DNA of 50,603 nucleotides from an uncultured Gemmatimonadota bacterium (GTDB taxonomy: Bacteria; Gemmatimonadota; Gemmatimonadetes; Gemmatimonadales; Gemmatimonadaceae): positions 1-50,603 of the forward strand of contig CADEDA010000022.1 of the NCBI GenBank assembly GCA_902825965.1, read 5' to 3'. Numbering within the stretch: position 1 is the stretch's first letter; each line of letters begins with the position of its first letter. A program made the position numbers and the translations under genes. Positions 1-9,888 of the stretch are shown here, piece after piece. The notes below the pieces were generated by a model, which made no database searches, was not told where the DNA came from, and saw only the letters and a program-made list of their open reading frames with translations.

Positions 1-38
1 TAACCCGCGCCTCACGCGCCCTGCGCGGCAGCGCCACC

Positions 39-1439
39 ATGGCTAAGCTGCGCGGCATCGCCGAGGTCGCCAGCGGGCTCGAGCGCCTCTCGCGCCAGGT
101 CCGCGACGGACGCCTCCCGTGGGACGCCGCGACCCGTGGTGCCGCCATCGCCGCCATCGACGACCTCAAGATCCTCATCCGCGGCGCCCGCAGCTGGGGC
201 GAGGCCGAGGACCGCCGCTCGGCCCTCCGCACGGCTGAGTTGAACCGCCTGGCGCCGCGTGAGGCCCAGACGCTCACGCGCGGTGGTGGTGCGGCGTTCC
301 TCGCCACCGCCGCTGCCGATGCCGCGGCCGGGCTGCTCGCCTACGCCGAGCAGCCCACCTCGGTGGAAGTCTTCACGGCCACCATGCAGCGGGTCCGCGC
401 CCTGCGCGGCGTCGCGGCGCTCAAGGACCTTCCCCCGCTGTCCGAGGTGGTGGACACGCTCGACATCGCCGCCAAGCCGATCGAACTGCGCCAGGAACCG
501 CCCACGGCCGAGCGCCGTCGGCTGTTCCGCGCCGCCGCGCGTGTCCTCATTGAAGGTGGCGAGGCGGTCCGGACCGGCGGCATCCCGCCCACGGACACCA
601 TCGCGGTCCGCGAGTTCGCCCATGCCGCGGAATCGGTGCGCACCGGCGAGAAGGAGACGGACGATGTCGTCCCCATCGCCAACCTGCTCCCCGACGGACC
701 ACAGAGCGCCTTCGTGCAACCGGCGCCGAACCCGCCCACCTCGGCCCAGCAGCGCTTCCGGCTGGAGGTCGTCTCGCAGGCCGAACACCTGCGCCGCCTG
801 GTGTTCGACGGCCGCGCCGCCGTGGACGCCGCCACGCGCGACCGCGTGGGACGCGAACTCCGCGCCGCGGTCCGGGCCCTCGCCAAGGCCGCCCAGAGTT
901 TCGCCGCCCACGATATCGCCAACCTGTTCCTGGCGGCCGAACGCGGTGCGGCCGTCCTCGACAAGAAGGCGCTCTGGGTGCTCGACGAAGCGGGCACCGA
1001 CCTGAGCCGGCCCGACAACGGCCTCACCGACGTGGCCCCGCGCTTCCGCGCGCTGTGGCAGCGGCTCAACGGCACCCCGCCGGCCCCGCTCACGGCGACC
1101 ATCGCCCGCGTGCGCAAGCTCAGCGGCACGCCGGCGTCCAGTTCGATCGTGATGGGGACTGTGGGCAGCAGCACCGCCGGCGTCTCCGGCGCGGAGCTCC
1201 AGTCACTGCTCGCCTCCGGCCTCGCGAGCTTCGGCGCCCTCGAGGACACGCACCTCAGCGAGCCCGTGGCGACCGAGGATGACGACGTGGTCCCCATCGA
1301 GGACCTGCTCTACCGCGGCAAGGACGCCCTCCGCGCCGCCTCCGACCTCGGCGCGAAGCTCCGGCAGAACAGCGAGCCGCCCGATCCGGAGACGCTGTAC
1401 GAGCTGTACGACCTGTTGCAGCTCGCCGCCGCAGACTGA
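39..1439 (+). CDS. Hypothetical protein with internally duplicated helical module
   Basis: I do not recognise a named family. The 466-residue product is Ala/Arg-rich and mostly helical, without signal peptide or membrane segment, so probably cytoplasmic. It is internally repetitive: a segment near residues 13-60 (RLSRQVRDGR...WDAATR) resembles one near 247-300 (HLRRLVFDGR...VDAATR), and a short acidic-hydrophobic motif occurs twice (DDVVPIANLL near 209, DDVVPIEDLL near 418). The helical duplication is reminiscent of Hpt-type phosphotransfer or scaffold proteins, but no catalytic His motif is evident. The frame stays open to the left edge of the window and there is no clear ribosome binding site before this ATG, so the true start may lie upstream. 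Two bases separate it from the next gene, suggesting an operon. Confidence 0.7.
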   Translation: MAKLRGIAEVASGLERLSRQVRDGRLPWDAATRGAAIAAIDDLKILIRGARSWGEAEDRRSALRTAELNRLAPREAQTLTRGGGAAFLATAAADAAAGLLAYAEQPTSVEVFTATMQRVRALRGVAALKDLPPLSEVVDTLDIAAKPIELRQEPPTAERRRLFRAAARVLIEGGEAVRTGGIPPTDTIAVREFAHAAESVRTGEKETDDVVPIANLLPDGPQSAFVQPAPNPPTSAQQRFRLEVVSQAEHLRRLVFDGRAAVDAATRDRVGRELRAAVRALAKAAQSFAAHDIANLFLAAERGAAVLDKKALWVLDEAGTDLSRPDNGLTDVAPRFRALWQRLNGTPPAPLTATIARVRKLSGTPASSSIVMGTVGSSTAGVSGAELQSLLASGLASFGALEDTHLSEPVATEDDDVVPIEDLLYRGKDALRAASDLGAKLRQNSEPPDPETLYELYDLLQLAAAD

Positions 1440-1441
1440 CG

Positions 1442-2470
1442 ATGCGACTCGACTGGCGTGGCGCGCTCGGCATCGCCCTGAGCGCGTTTCTGCTTTGGTA
1501 CATCCTGCACGGCCACGTTGGTGAGGTCTGGGCGGTGCTGTCCGGCTCCAACCCGCTGCTCTGGGTGCTGAGCGCCGCCACCGCGACGATGATCTTCCCG
1601 CTGCGCGCCCGGCGCTGGCAGGCGATCCTCGCGCCGTTGGCCGGTCGCATCCCCGTGGGCCCGCTCTGGCGCGCGACGGCCATCGGGATGATGGTCAACA
1701 ACGTCTTGCCGCTCCGCCCGGGCGAGTTCGCCCGGGCGTTCGTGATCTCACGCGAGCGCCCCGAGGTCAAGTTCAGCGCGGCCTTCGCGTCACTGGCCGT
1801 GGACCGCCTGTTCGACGGCGTCGTCGTGCTGCTGCTCATGGTCGGCGCGACCCTCGACCCGCGCTTCCCCGCCGACGCCCAGATCTCGGGCGTCAGCGCC
1901 GACCGCATCGCCATCTCCGCCGGGCTGTTCCTCGGTGCGGTGGCAGTGGGGCTGTACGCTCTGGTGTTCTTCCCCGAGTTCGTGTTCCGCCTCGCCGAGC
2001 GCAGCGTCGGGCTGCTCTCGCCGCGGTTCGGCGGCAAGGTGCGCGCGTTCCTCGAGTCGTTCACCGGCGGCCTGGGCGTGCTCCGTTCGCCGAGGCTCGC
2101 CGCCGAGGTGTTCGTGTGGGCCCTGCTGCACTGGCTCGTGAATGCGCTGGCGTTCTACGTCGGCTTCCTCGCGCTGGACATCGACGCGCCGTTCACGTCC
2201 ACGCTCTTCATCCAGGGACTCATCGTGGTCGGAGTGGCGCTGCCGTCGGCGCCCGGCTTCTTCGGCGTGTTCGAGGCCGCGGCCAAGCTCGGGTTGGTGC
2301 TCTACGGGGCCTCCGATGCGTTGGCCCTGAGCTGGGGCATCGGCTTCCACATCGTCTCGTTCGTGCCCATCACGGTGATCGGCGCCTGGTACTTCTCGCG
2401 GCTGCACCTGCACGTGAGTGACATCGCCGGGGGTGCCAAGGCGCATCCCGACGCCGCGGGGCCGGGATGA
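1442..2470 (+). CDS. Lysylphosphatidylglycerol synthase TM-domain / UPF0104 family membrane protein
   Basis: A 342-residue polytopic inner-membrane protein of the LPG_synthase_TM (COG0392, flippase-like) family. Features seen: an N-terminal hydrophobic segment, the conserved stretch LRARRWQAIL followed by MMVNNVLPLRPGEFARA, which is the family hallmark (N-x-x-LP-x-RxGE), and further hydrophobic helices to about residue 330. The soluble aminoacyl-transferase domain of MprF is absent, so it is the stand-alone membrane module; such proteins are thought to move lipids, but the substrate here is unknown. Its stop overlaps the ispE start by 4 bp (ATGA), indicating translational coupling. Confidence 0.85.
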   Translation: MRLDWRGALGIALSAFLLWYILHGHVGEVWAVLSGSNPLLWVLSAATATMIFPLRARRWQAILAPLAGRIPVGPLWRATAIGMMVNNVLPLRPGEFARAFVISRERPEVKFSAAFASLAVDRLFDGVVVLLLMVGATLDPRFPADAQISGVSADRIAISAGLFLGAVAVGLYALVFFPEFVFRLAERSVGLLSPRFGGKVRAFLESFTGGLGVLRSPRLAAEVFVWALLHWLVNALAFYVGFLALDIDAPFTSTLFIQGLIVVGVALPSAPGFFGVFEAAAKLGLVLYGASDALALSWGIGFHIVSFVPITVIGAWYFSRLHLHVSDIAGGAKAHPDAAGPG

Positions 2471-3348
2471 CGGCCACCGCCGCCTCGGTGGAGGCACAAG
2501 CCAAGCTCAACCTCCTGCTGCGGATCCTTGCGCGCGAGGAGAGCGGCTACCACCAGCTCGAGACCCTCTTCGCGCGCGTCGAACTCGCGGACTCGGTGCG
2601 CTGCTTCACCGCGACCACGGCCCGCGAAGTCCAGGTGACCGGAGCCGACGTCGGCCCCATGGAGCAGAACATCGCCTACCGCGCGGCCGAGGCCTTCAAG
2701 CGCGCGACCGGCTGGCCCAACGGCTTCCGGATCGAGATCGAGAAGCGGATCCCGATGGGCGGCGGACTCGGGGGCGGCAGCGCCGACGCCGGCGCGGTGC
2801 TGCGCATCCTCAATCGCCTCTCGCCGTCACCGCTCGCGGCCGCCCAGCTCGCGACCCTGGCGCTCCAGCTCGGCGCCGACGTGCCTTTCCTCACCAGCGA
2901 GGCCAGCTGGGCCTTGGCCTGGGGCCGCGGCGAGCGGATGCTGGCCCTGCCGCCGATGCCCGCCCGCGAGATCGTGCTGCTGATCCCGCCGTTCGGCGTG
3001 GAGACCAAGGCAGCGTTCGGCTGGATCGCCGAGTCGCGGCGCGGCTCGCCGCTCAGCGCTCCCGCGCCGATGCAGCTCCACGACCTGGACCGCTGGGAAG
3101 GTCTGGCCCGCATCGCCGAGAACGATTTCGAGACGCCGGTGCTGCACCGGCACCCGGAGCTGGCCGCGGGGCTCGAGGCGCTGACGGCGGCCGGCGCGCG
3201 GATCGCGCGGATGAGTGGGTCGGGGAGCACGCTGTACGGGGTCTTCGAGCGACGGCCCCATCTCGACGCCCTCCGCCTCCCGGAAGGCATGCGGCTGCTC
3301 GGCAGCCGGACCGCGACGGCGGTCTCGGCGGTGCGGCTCCTCGACTGA
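2467..3348 (+). CDS. ispE: 4-diphosphocytidyl-2-C-methyl-D-erythritol kinase
   Basis: ATP-dependent kinase of the MEP isoprenoid pathway, phosphorylating the 2-hydroxyl of CDP-ME. The 293-residue length is typical. Seen: N-terminal AKLNLLL with the substrate-binding Lys13, the GHMP-kinase glycine loop PMGGGLGGGSADAG near residues 96-109, the catalytic Asp138 in LGADVPF, and the C-terminal GHMP motif ARMSGSGSTLYG. The ATG overlaps the stop of the preceding gene. A tRNA-Gln and prs follow, the same order as in many proteobacteria, which supports the call. Confidence 0.96.
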   Translation: MTATAASVEAQAKLNLLLRILAREESGYHQLETLFARVELADSVRCFTATTAREVQVTGADVGPMEQNIAYRAAEAFKRATGWPNGFRIEIEKRIPMGGGLGGGSADAGAVLRILNRLSPSPLAAAQLATLALQLGADVPFLTSEASWALAWGRGERMLALPPMPAREIVLLIPPFGVETKAAFGWIAESRRGSPLSAPAPMQLHDLDRWEGLARIAENDFETPVLHRHPELAAGLEALTAAGARIARMSGSGSTLYGVFERRPHLDALRLPEGMRLLGSRTATAVSAVRLLD

Positions 3349-3369
3349 GGTCACTCCCCCGTTTAGCTT
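3341..3369 (+). promoter_or_regulatory. Probable promoter of tRNA-Gln
   Basis: TCGACT at 3341-3346, a 17-bp spacer, then TAGCTT at 3364-3369, 16 bp before the tRNA. The -35 lies over the ispE stop codon. The -10 resembles the TAxxTT hexamers seen before prs, rpsF and the Crp-like gene in this window. Confidence 0.5.
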
Positions 3370-3384
3370 CGGGGGGTCTGCCAC

Positions 3385-3455
3385 TGCCCCTTCGTCCAAT
3401 GGCAGGACATCGCACTTTGGATGCGAGAATGGTGGTTCGAATCCACCAGGGGCAA
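3385..3455 (+). tRNA. tRNA-Gln (anticodon TTG)
   Basis: A complete cloverleaf: acceptor TGCCCCT (3385-3391) pairs with AGGGGCA (3448-3454), discriminator A3455; D stem GTCC/GGAC; anticodon stem TCGCA/TGCGA with loop CTTTGGA giving anticodon TTG at 3417-3419; T arm GGTGG-TTCGAAT-CCACC. CCA is not encoded. It sits between ispE and prs, as in Pseudomonas and enterics. Confidence 0.97.
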
Positions 3456-3521
3456 TGCAAGAGGGTGTGTCTGGGGTGCAGTGAGTGCCCAATCCCCCCT
3501 GCCGCAGCGGGTCCTCCGCCG

Positions 3522-3540
3522 CTAGGTTTCGAGGCTGTCC
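3522..3540 (+). promoter_or_regulatory. Putative prs promoter element (shared with rpsF)
   Basis: CTAGGTTTCGAGGCTGTCC. The hexamer TAGGTT at 3523-3528 is a -10 candidate. The 18 bases from TAGGTT onward match those upstream of rpsF at 16 positions. The -35 is weak here, and the ATG of prs is about 95 bp downstream. Confidence 0.4.
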
Positions 3541-3622
3541 CGCCCTCGCCGGCGGACCGCGTCCCCGCCTGCCTTCGTGTGGGCTATCTCGTTCCCCGCC
3601 CGACCCTTAGGCCCGCCGCACA

Positions 3623-4576
3623 ATGGACGGACTCGCCGTACCCATCCACGGTTTCCGCGTGCTCACCGGCACGGCCAATCGGCCGCTCGCCGAGGAGATC
3701 GCGAAGTCGCTCGGCGCGGAGATCACCAAGGCCACGGTCTCGCGGTTCGCCGACGGCGAAGTCTTCATCCGGCTCGACGAGAATGTGCGCGGTGCGGACG
3801 TCTTCATCGTCCAGCCGACGAACCCGCCGGCTGAGAATCTGCTCGAACTGCTCCTGCTCATCGACGCGGCGCGCCGGGCCTCGGCCGCGCGCGTGACCTG
3901 CGTGATGCCCTACTACGGCTACGCGCGCCAGGACCGCAAGGACCAGCCACGCGTGGCGATCGGCGCCAAGCTCGTCGCCAACATGATCATGCGGGCCGGC
4001 GCGGACCGCGTGCTCGGCCTCGATTTCCACGCCCACCAGCTGCAGGGCTTCTTCGACATCCCGGTGGACCACCTGTACGCGGCACCGGTGTTCACCGCGC
4101 ACTACCGCAAGAAGAAGCTGCAGGATCTCGTGGTGGTCGCGCCGGATGTGGGTTCGGCCAAGATGGCCCGCGGCTTCGCGAAGCGGCTCAACGCGTCGCT
4201 CGCCATCATCGACAAGCGGCGCCCCACGGCCAACGTGGCCGAGGTGGTGAACGTGGTCGGTGAGGTCGAGGGCAAGGACTGCCTCCTGGCCGACGACATG
4301 ATCGACACGGCGGGCACGGTCGCGGAAGCGGCGCGCGCGCTCAAGAACCTTGGCGCCAACGACATCTACGTCTGCGCGACGCACGCCCTGCTCAGCGGCC
4401 CGGCCGTGGAGCGGTTGAGCAACGCGCCGATCAAGGAAGTCGCCGTGACCGATACCATCGCCCTGCCGGAGAGCCGCAAGTTCCCGACGCTCACGGTGCT
4501 GAGCGTGGGCGAGCTCCTGGCGAAGGCGATCCGGTTCACGCATTCGGATCAGAGTGTGAGTTCGCTGTTTGAGTGA
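3623..4576 (+). CDS. prs: Ribose-phosphate pyrophosphokinase (PRPP synthetase)
   Basis: Makes PRPP from ribose-5-phosphate and ATP for purine, pyrimidine, His, Trp and NAD synthesis. The 317-residue length is standard. Seen: FADGEVFIRLDENVRGADVFIVQ, the flexible-loop region MPYYGYARQDRKD, the Mg/ATP-binding histidine region GLDFHAHQLQGFF, and the PRPP loop LLADDMIDTAGTV. The C-terminal FTHSDQSVSSLF is typical. It is preceded by tRNA-Gln and followed by rplY, a conserved order. The first residues before VLTGTANRPLAEEI may be a little variable, but the ATG lies in a normal position. Confidence 0.97.
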   Translation: MDGLAVPIHGFRVLTGTANRPLAEEIAKSLGAEITKATVSRFADGEVFIRLDENVRGADVFIVQPTNPPAENLLELLLLIDAARRASAARVTCVMPYYGYARQDRKDQPRVAIGAKLVANMIMRAGADRVLGLDFHAHQLQGFFDIPVDHLYAAPVFTAHYRKKKLQDLVVVAPDVGSAKMARGFAKRLNASLAIIDKRRPTANVAEVVNVVGEVEGKDCLLADDMIDTAGTVAEAARALKNLGANDIYVCATHALLSGPAVERLSNAPIKEVAVTDTIALPESRKFPTLTVLSVGELLAKAIRFTHSDQSVSSLFE

Positions 4577-4577
4577 G

Positions 4578-4712
4578 GGATGTTGGATGTTGGATGATGG
4601 ATGTTGGATGATGGATTGGAGATTCGAGGTGTAGGTGCTGTACCCTGCATGGTGAGCGCGGTAGGGCGTGGACGGTGCGTTTCTCACACCACCCACCTCC
4701 CACCTCCCACCT
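4578..4712 (+). repeat. Short tandem repeats between prs and rplY
   Basis: Positions 4578-4616 hold imperfect tandem copies of GATGTTGGAT / GATGATGGAT. Positions 4684-4712 hold CACC-based repeats containing three copies of CCCACCT and ending CCACCTG. The second block resembles, in the same orientation, the pyrimidine-rich block just before ychF. No ORF with recognisable similarity lies here. The region is probably untranslated spacer or a degenerate repeat element. Confidence 0.6.
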
Positions 4713-4791
4713 GCAGTTCGTCGGCGCTCCGCCGGGCCGGATCTACCGGGAACCCACGTTGTGCGCCTGTCCTGTTTCAGAGGTTCGTTCC

Positions 4792-5439
4792 ATGGCTTCC
4801 GTTCCGTTCACCGCCACCACCCGCGACGCCACCGGCAAGGGCGTCGCCCGCAAGCTCCGCGCGGCCGGCCAGGTCCCGGCGATCATCTACGGCCACAACC
4901 GTGAGCCGCAGACGCTGGCCCTCGAGGCGCACCCGCTGCAACTGCTGCTCGAGAAGCACCCGTACCAGAGCACCGTCATCGCGCTGTCGGTGGGCGGGAA
5001 GTCGGTCAACACGCTCATCCGCGAGATCCAGCGCCACCCGTACAAGAAGCAGATCCTGCACGTCGACTTCCAGGAACTCGTCGCCGGTGAGAAGGTGACG
5101 GTGCCGGTGCCGCTGCAGTTCGTCGGCACGCCGGAAGGGGTGCGCCATGGCGGCGGCATCCTCGACCAGGTGCTGCACGAGCTCGAGGTCTCCTGCGATC
5201 CGGCCAACATCCCGCACCACCTCGTCGTGGACGTCACCGCGCTCACGATCGGCCACTCGATCCACGCGGGCGAGATCCCGATGCCGGCCGGCGTGACGCT
5301 CGAGTCCGACGCCGACGCGACGGTCTGCGTGTGCGCGGCGCCGAAGGTCGAGGTCGAGGCAGCGCCGGCGGCGGAGGCTGCCCCGGCGGAGCCGGAGCTC
5401 ATCCGCAAGGCGAAGGCCGACGAAGCCGCCGAGAAGTAA
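4792..5439 (+). CDS. rplY: 50S ribosomal protein L25 (Ctc/TL5 type)
   Basis: A 215-residue long-form bL25 that binds 5S rRNA in the large subunit. The N-terminal domain carries TRDATGKGVARKLRAAGQVPAIIYG, typical of L25; the C-terminal TL5 domain (about residues 95-180) is followed by an Ala/Glu-rich tail. The ATG at 4792 (MASVPFTATTRD) was chosen over an in-frame upstream ATG at 4675 because family members start here and an AGAGG ribosome binding site precedes it. It lies between prs and pth, the usual neighbourhood. Confidence 0.95.
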   Translation: MASVPFTATTRDATGKGVARKLRAAGQVPAIIYGHNREPQTLALEAHPLQLLLEKHPYQSTVIALSVGGKSVNTLIREIQRHPYKKQILHVDFQELVAGEKVTVPVPLQFVGTPEGVRHGGGILDQVLHELEVSCDPANIPHHLVVDVTALTIGHSIHAGEIPMPAGVTLESDADATVCVCAAPKVEVEAAPAAEAAPAEPELIRKAKADEAAEK

Positions 5440-5481
5440 GGTCCGGCTTCCCTCGGGTTACGGCCGGGTCCCGGGAGTGTT

Positions 5482-6070
5482 ATGAAGGTCATCCTCGGAC
5501 TCGGCAACCCGGGCAAGGACTACGCGAACACGCGCCACAACGTCGGCTGGTGGGTCCTCGACCACCTGGCCGACGCCTGGCGGCTCGACGGCTGGCGGAA
5601 GGACGGGGAGGCGCTCACCAGTTCGGGAGCGCTGGGCCCGGTGAAGCTGCGGCTGGTGAAACCACAGACGTACATGAACCTCTCGGGGGCGGTGCTCAAG
5701 CCCTGGCTGCGGCGGCCGTTCTGGGCCGCGGCAACGGACTTGCTGATCATCTCCGACGAGGTGCAGTTGCCCGTGGGAACGTTCCGGTTCCGCGCACGCG
5801 GGTCGGCGGGCGGGCACAACGGCCTCAAGAGCATCGAGCAGGCGCTCGGGAGCCAGGAGTATGCGCGGCTGCGGATCGGCGTGGGTCCGAGCGATCCGCA
5901 GCGGCGCGTGGGAGACCTCGCCGATTACGTGCTCGGCGAGTTCGGGAAGCAGGAGGCCGCCGACACGCGGGCCCTGCTTCCGACGTTCGAACAGGCGGTG
6001 CGGCAGTGGGCCACGGATGGGATCGGCCCTGTGATGAATGCGTTCAACTCCACCAATCACCCCCCTTCTA

Positions 6071-6078
<8 letters not shown>
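5482..6078 (+). CDS. pth: Peptidyl-tRNA hydrolase
   Basis: Releases tRNA from peptidyl-tRNAs that drop off ribosomes. The 198-residue length is normal. Seen: [20 protein letters not shown] with the catalytic His, [10 protein letters not shown], the Asp-containing [31 protein letters not shown], and YARLRIGVG. Its last 8 bases overlap the start of hppA (ATGCTTGA), suggesting coupled translation. Confidence 0.96.
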
Positions 6079-8128
<2,050 letters not shown>

Positions 8129-8131
8129 GGG

Positions 8132-8160
8132 CAGGTGGAAGGAGTGAGGGGTGAGGGGGG
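8132..8160 (+). repeat. Left inverted repeat flanking four-helix-bundle gene
   Basis: CAGGTGGAAGGAGTGAGG then a G-run. Its first 18 bases match the reverse complement of 8761-8778 at all but one position. Purine-rich, and possibly G-quadruplex-prone. Confidence 0.55.
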
Positions 8161-8190
8161 AGGCCGTTCGGCCTCCCCTCTTCCTTTTTC
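8157..8190 (+). terminator. Rho-independent terminator of hppA
   Basis: Nine-bp stem GGGGAGGCC / GGCCTCCCC (8157-8165 and 8170-8178) with loop GTTC, followed by the T-rich TCTTCCTTTTT. It lies 28 bp after the hppA stop and also just beyond the 3' end of the convergent four-helix-bundle gene. Confidence 0.85.
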
Positions 8191-8193
8191 CCG

Positions 8194-8688
8194 TCAGCGA
8201 TCCAATGCGTCCTCGGAACCTCTGAGCGACGGGGAGGCGATACGTGGTTGCCGCGGCATCGTCGTCTTCGGCGCTGCCGCAACGGACGGCGCTGGGTGCA
8301 CGCGCGCGTTCGGGGGGCGGCGTCTCTCGCGGATGCGTTCGAGAACGCGCTTCCGTAGGCCCATCAGCATGCCTTGGACTTCCGACAGGCGTGCTTCGAG
8401 GATGGCGTAGTCTTTCGCGGCGATCGCGCTCAGGTCCTTTGCAAGCAGCAGGTGATAGTCGGCCTCGCGCGCCGAGGCCAGAGCGATCTCGAGGAAGCGG
8501 TTGAACTGGGGATCGGTCGAGTGTCCGGCACCCTCCGCGATGTTCGCAGGGATCGAGGCGATGGCCCGTCGAAGCTGCGAGCACAGCACCGGATACCTCC
8601 GCGCGACGACGCCGTCCGTGACTGCATAGGCACGAAGCGTGAGCGCGTGCGCTTTCTCCCACACGGAGAGCTTCCGAAAAGGGTACAT
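8194..8688 (-). CDS. Four-helix-bundle protein (23S rRNA intervening-sequence / S23 family)
   Basis: A 164-residue protein of the S23/IVP family (TIGR02436-like). Seen: the N-terminal FRKLSVWEKAHALTLRAY, then QLRRAIASIPANIAEGAGHSTDPQFNRFLEIALASAREADYHL, which is the family core. The C-terminal ~45 residues are Pro/Arg-rich and probably disordered. Start MYPFRKLSVW was chosen because family members begin here; an upstream in-frame ATG would add 17 non-family residues. Relatives form oligomeric four-helix bundles and include the Avd accessory protein of diversity-generating retroelements, but no reverse transcriptase is nearby. The molecular role is unknown. The gene is oriented against its neighbours and bracketed by inverted repeats, which suggests it arrived as a unit. 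Confidence 0.88.
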   Translation of the reverse strand: MYPFRKLSVWEKAHALTLRAYAVTDGVVARRYPVLCSQLRRAIASIPANIAEGAGHSTDPQFNRFLEIALASAREADYHLLLAKDLSAIAAKDYAILEARLSEVQGMLMGLRKRVLERIRERRRPPNARVHPAPSVAAAPKTTMPRQPRIASPSLRGSEDALDR

Positions 8689-8746
8689 GTCGCGAAGGTG
8701 CGCGGGGGGAAGCAGACAGCCCGCATCGGAAGCCCGCAAGCCGTTA

Positions 8747-8778
8747 CCTTACACCTCCCACCTCACACCTTCCACCTG
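8747..8778 (+). repeat. Right inverted repeat flanking four-helix-bundle gene
   Basis: CCTTACACCTCCCACCT continuing CACACCTTCCACCTG. Its reverse complement starts CAGGTGGAAGG and mirrors the repeat at 8132. It also forms the 5' leader of ychF, directly before its start region. Confidence 0.55.
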
Positions 8779-8787
8779 TTCCTGCGC

Positions 8788-9888
8788 ATGCTCAGCTTAG
8801 GCATCGTCGGCCTCCCCAACGTCGGCAAGAGCTCCCTGTTCAACGCCCTCACCGCCGCCAAGGCCGAGGCCGCCAACTACCCGTTCTGCACCATCGATCC
8901 CAACGTCGGGGTGGTCACGGTGCCGGACAAGCGGCTGGATGCGCTCGCGGAGATCGTGAAGCCGGAGCGCACGGTGCCTGCGGCCGTGCAGTTCGTCGAC
9001 ATCGCCGGCCTCGTGAAGGGGGCGTCCAAGGGAGAGGGCCGCGGCAACGCCTTCCTGAGCAACATCCGCGAGACCGACGCGATCGTCCACGTCGTGCGCT
9101 GCTTCGACGACCCCGACGTGATCCACGTCGATGGTTCGGTGAACCCGGCGCGCGATCGCGAGACGATCGAGTTCGAGCTCGCCCTGGCCGACCTCGGCGT
9201 GGTGGAGAAGCGGCTCGACAAGGCCAAGCGTGCCGCCAAGACGGGCGACAAGGCGGCGGCGACCGAGGCCGCAGCCCTGGAGAAGGCGCACGCGCCGCTC
9301 AGCGAAGGGCGCGCACTCTGGCACGTGACGCTCAGCACCGAGGAGCGCACGCTGCTGCAGCCCCTGCAGCTGCTCACGCTCAAGCCCATCCTCTACGCCG
9401 CCAACGTCACGGACGCCGAGCTCACCGGCGCGGAGGGGCCGCACGTCACGGCGCTGCGCGCCGCGATCGCTGCCGACCATGAACCCGCGGAGGTCGTCAC
9501 CTTCTCGGCGAAGATCGAGTCCGAACTCGCCGAGTTGCCGGCTGAGGACCGCGCGGAGTTCCTCGCCTCGCTCGGGCTGGAGTCCGCCGGGCTCGACCGC
9601 CTCATCCGCGCGGGCTTCCACCTGCTCGGCCTGCACACCTACTTCACGGCCGGCGAGAAGGAGGTGCGCGCCTGGACGCTGCATCAGGGGGACACTGCGC
9701 CCAAGGCCGCCGGCGTCATCCACTCCGACTTCGAGCGCGGCTTCATCCGCGCCGAGACCGTGGGCTACGACGACTTCATCGCGCTGGGCGGCTGGAAGGG
9801 CGCCAAGGAGAAGGGCGCGGTCCGCGCGGAAGGCAAGGAGTACGTCGTGAAGGACGGCGACGTGCTCTTGTTCCGCTTCAACGTCTGA
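8788..9888 (+). CDS. ychF: Redox-/ribosome-associated ATPase YchF (OLA1 family)
   Basis: A 366-residue Obg-related P-loop ATPase that associates with ribosomes and the proteasome or stress pathways in characterised species. Seen: Walker [10 protein letters not shown] at residues 6-14, switch region [35 protein letters not shown] (G3 region), a helical coiled-coil insert, and a C-terminal TGS domain with [12 protein letters not shown]...[15 protein letters not shown]. Start [11 protein letters not shown] chosen because the family begins here; upstream in-frame Met codons lie within the repeat and the opposite-strand gene. No good Shine-Dalgarno precedes the ATG. The 3' end overlaps the convergent nucleotidyltransferase gene by 11 bp. 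Confidence 0.96.
   Translation: MLSLGIVGLPNVGKSSLFNALTAAKAEAANYPFCTIDPNVGVVTVPDKRLDALAEIVKPERTVPAAVQFVDIAGLVKGASKGEGRGNAFLSNIRETDAIVHVVRCFDDPDVIHVDGSVNPARDRETIEFELALADLGVVEKRLDKAKRAAKTGDKAAATEAAALEKAHAPLSEGRALWHVTLSTEERTLLQPLQLLTLKPILYAANVTDAELTGAEGPHVTALRAAIAADHEPAEVVTFSAKIESELAELPAEDRAEFLASLGLESAGLDRLIRAGFHLLGLHTYFTAGEKEVRAWTLHQGDTAPKAAGVIHSDFERGFIRAETVGYDDFIALGGWKGAKEKGAVRAEGKEYVVKDGDVLLFRFNV

Noticed and set aside
3385-3455. tRNA-Gln as integration site of a genomic island
   Set aside because: No integrase, direct repeat of the tRNA 3' end, or foreign segment follows; prs follows as in other genomes.
4578-4712. CRISPR-like array
   Set aside because: Units are about 7-10 bp with no spacers of regular length and no cas genes.
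8194-8688. Diversity-generating retroelement accessory (Avd)
   Set aside because: The fold is related, but there is no reverse transcriptase, template repeat or variable repeat nearby.
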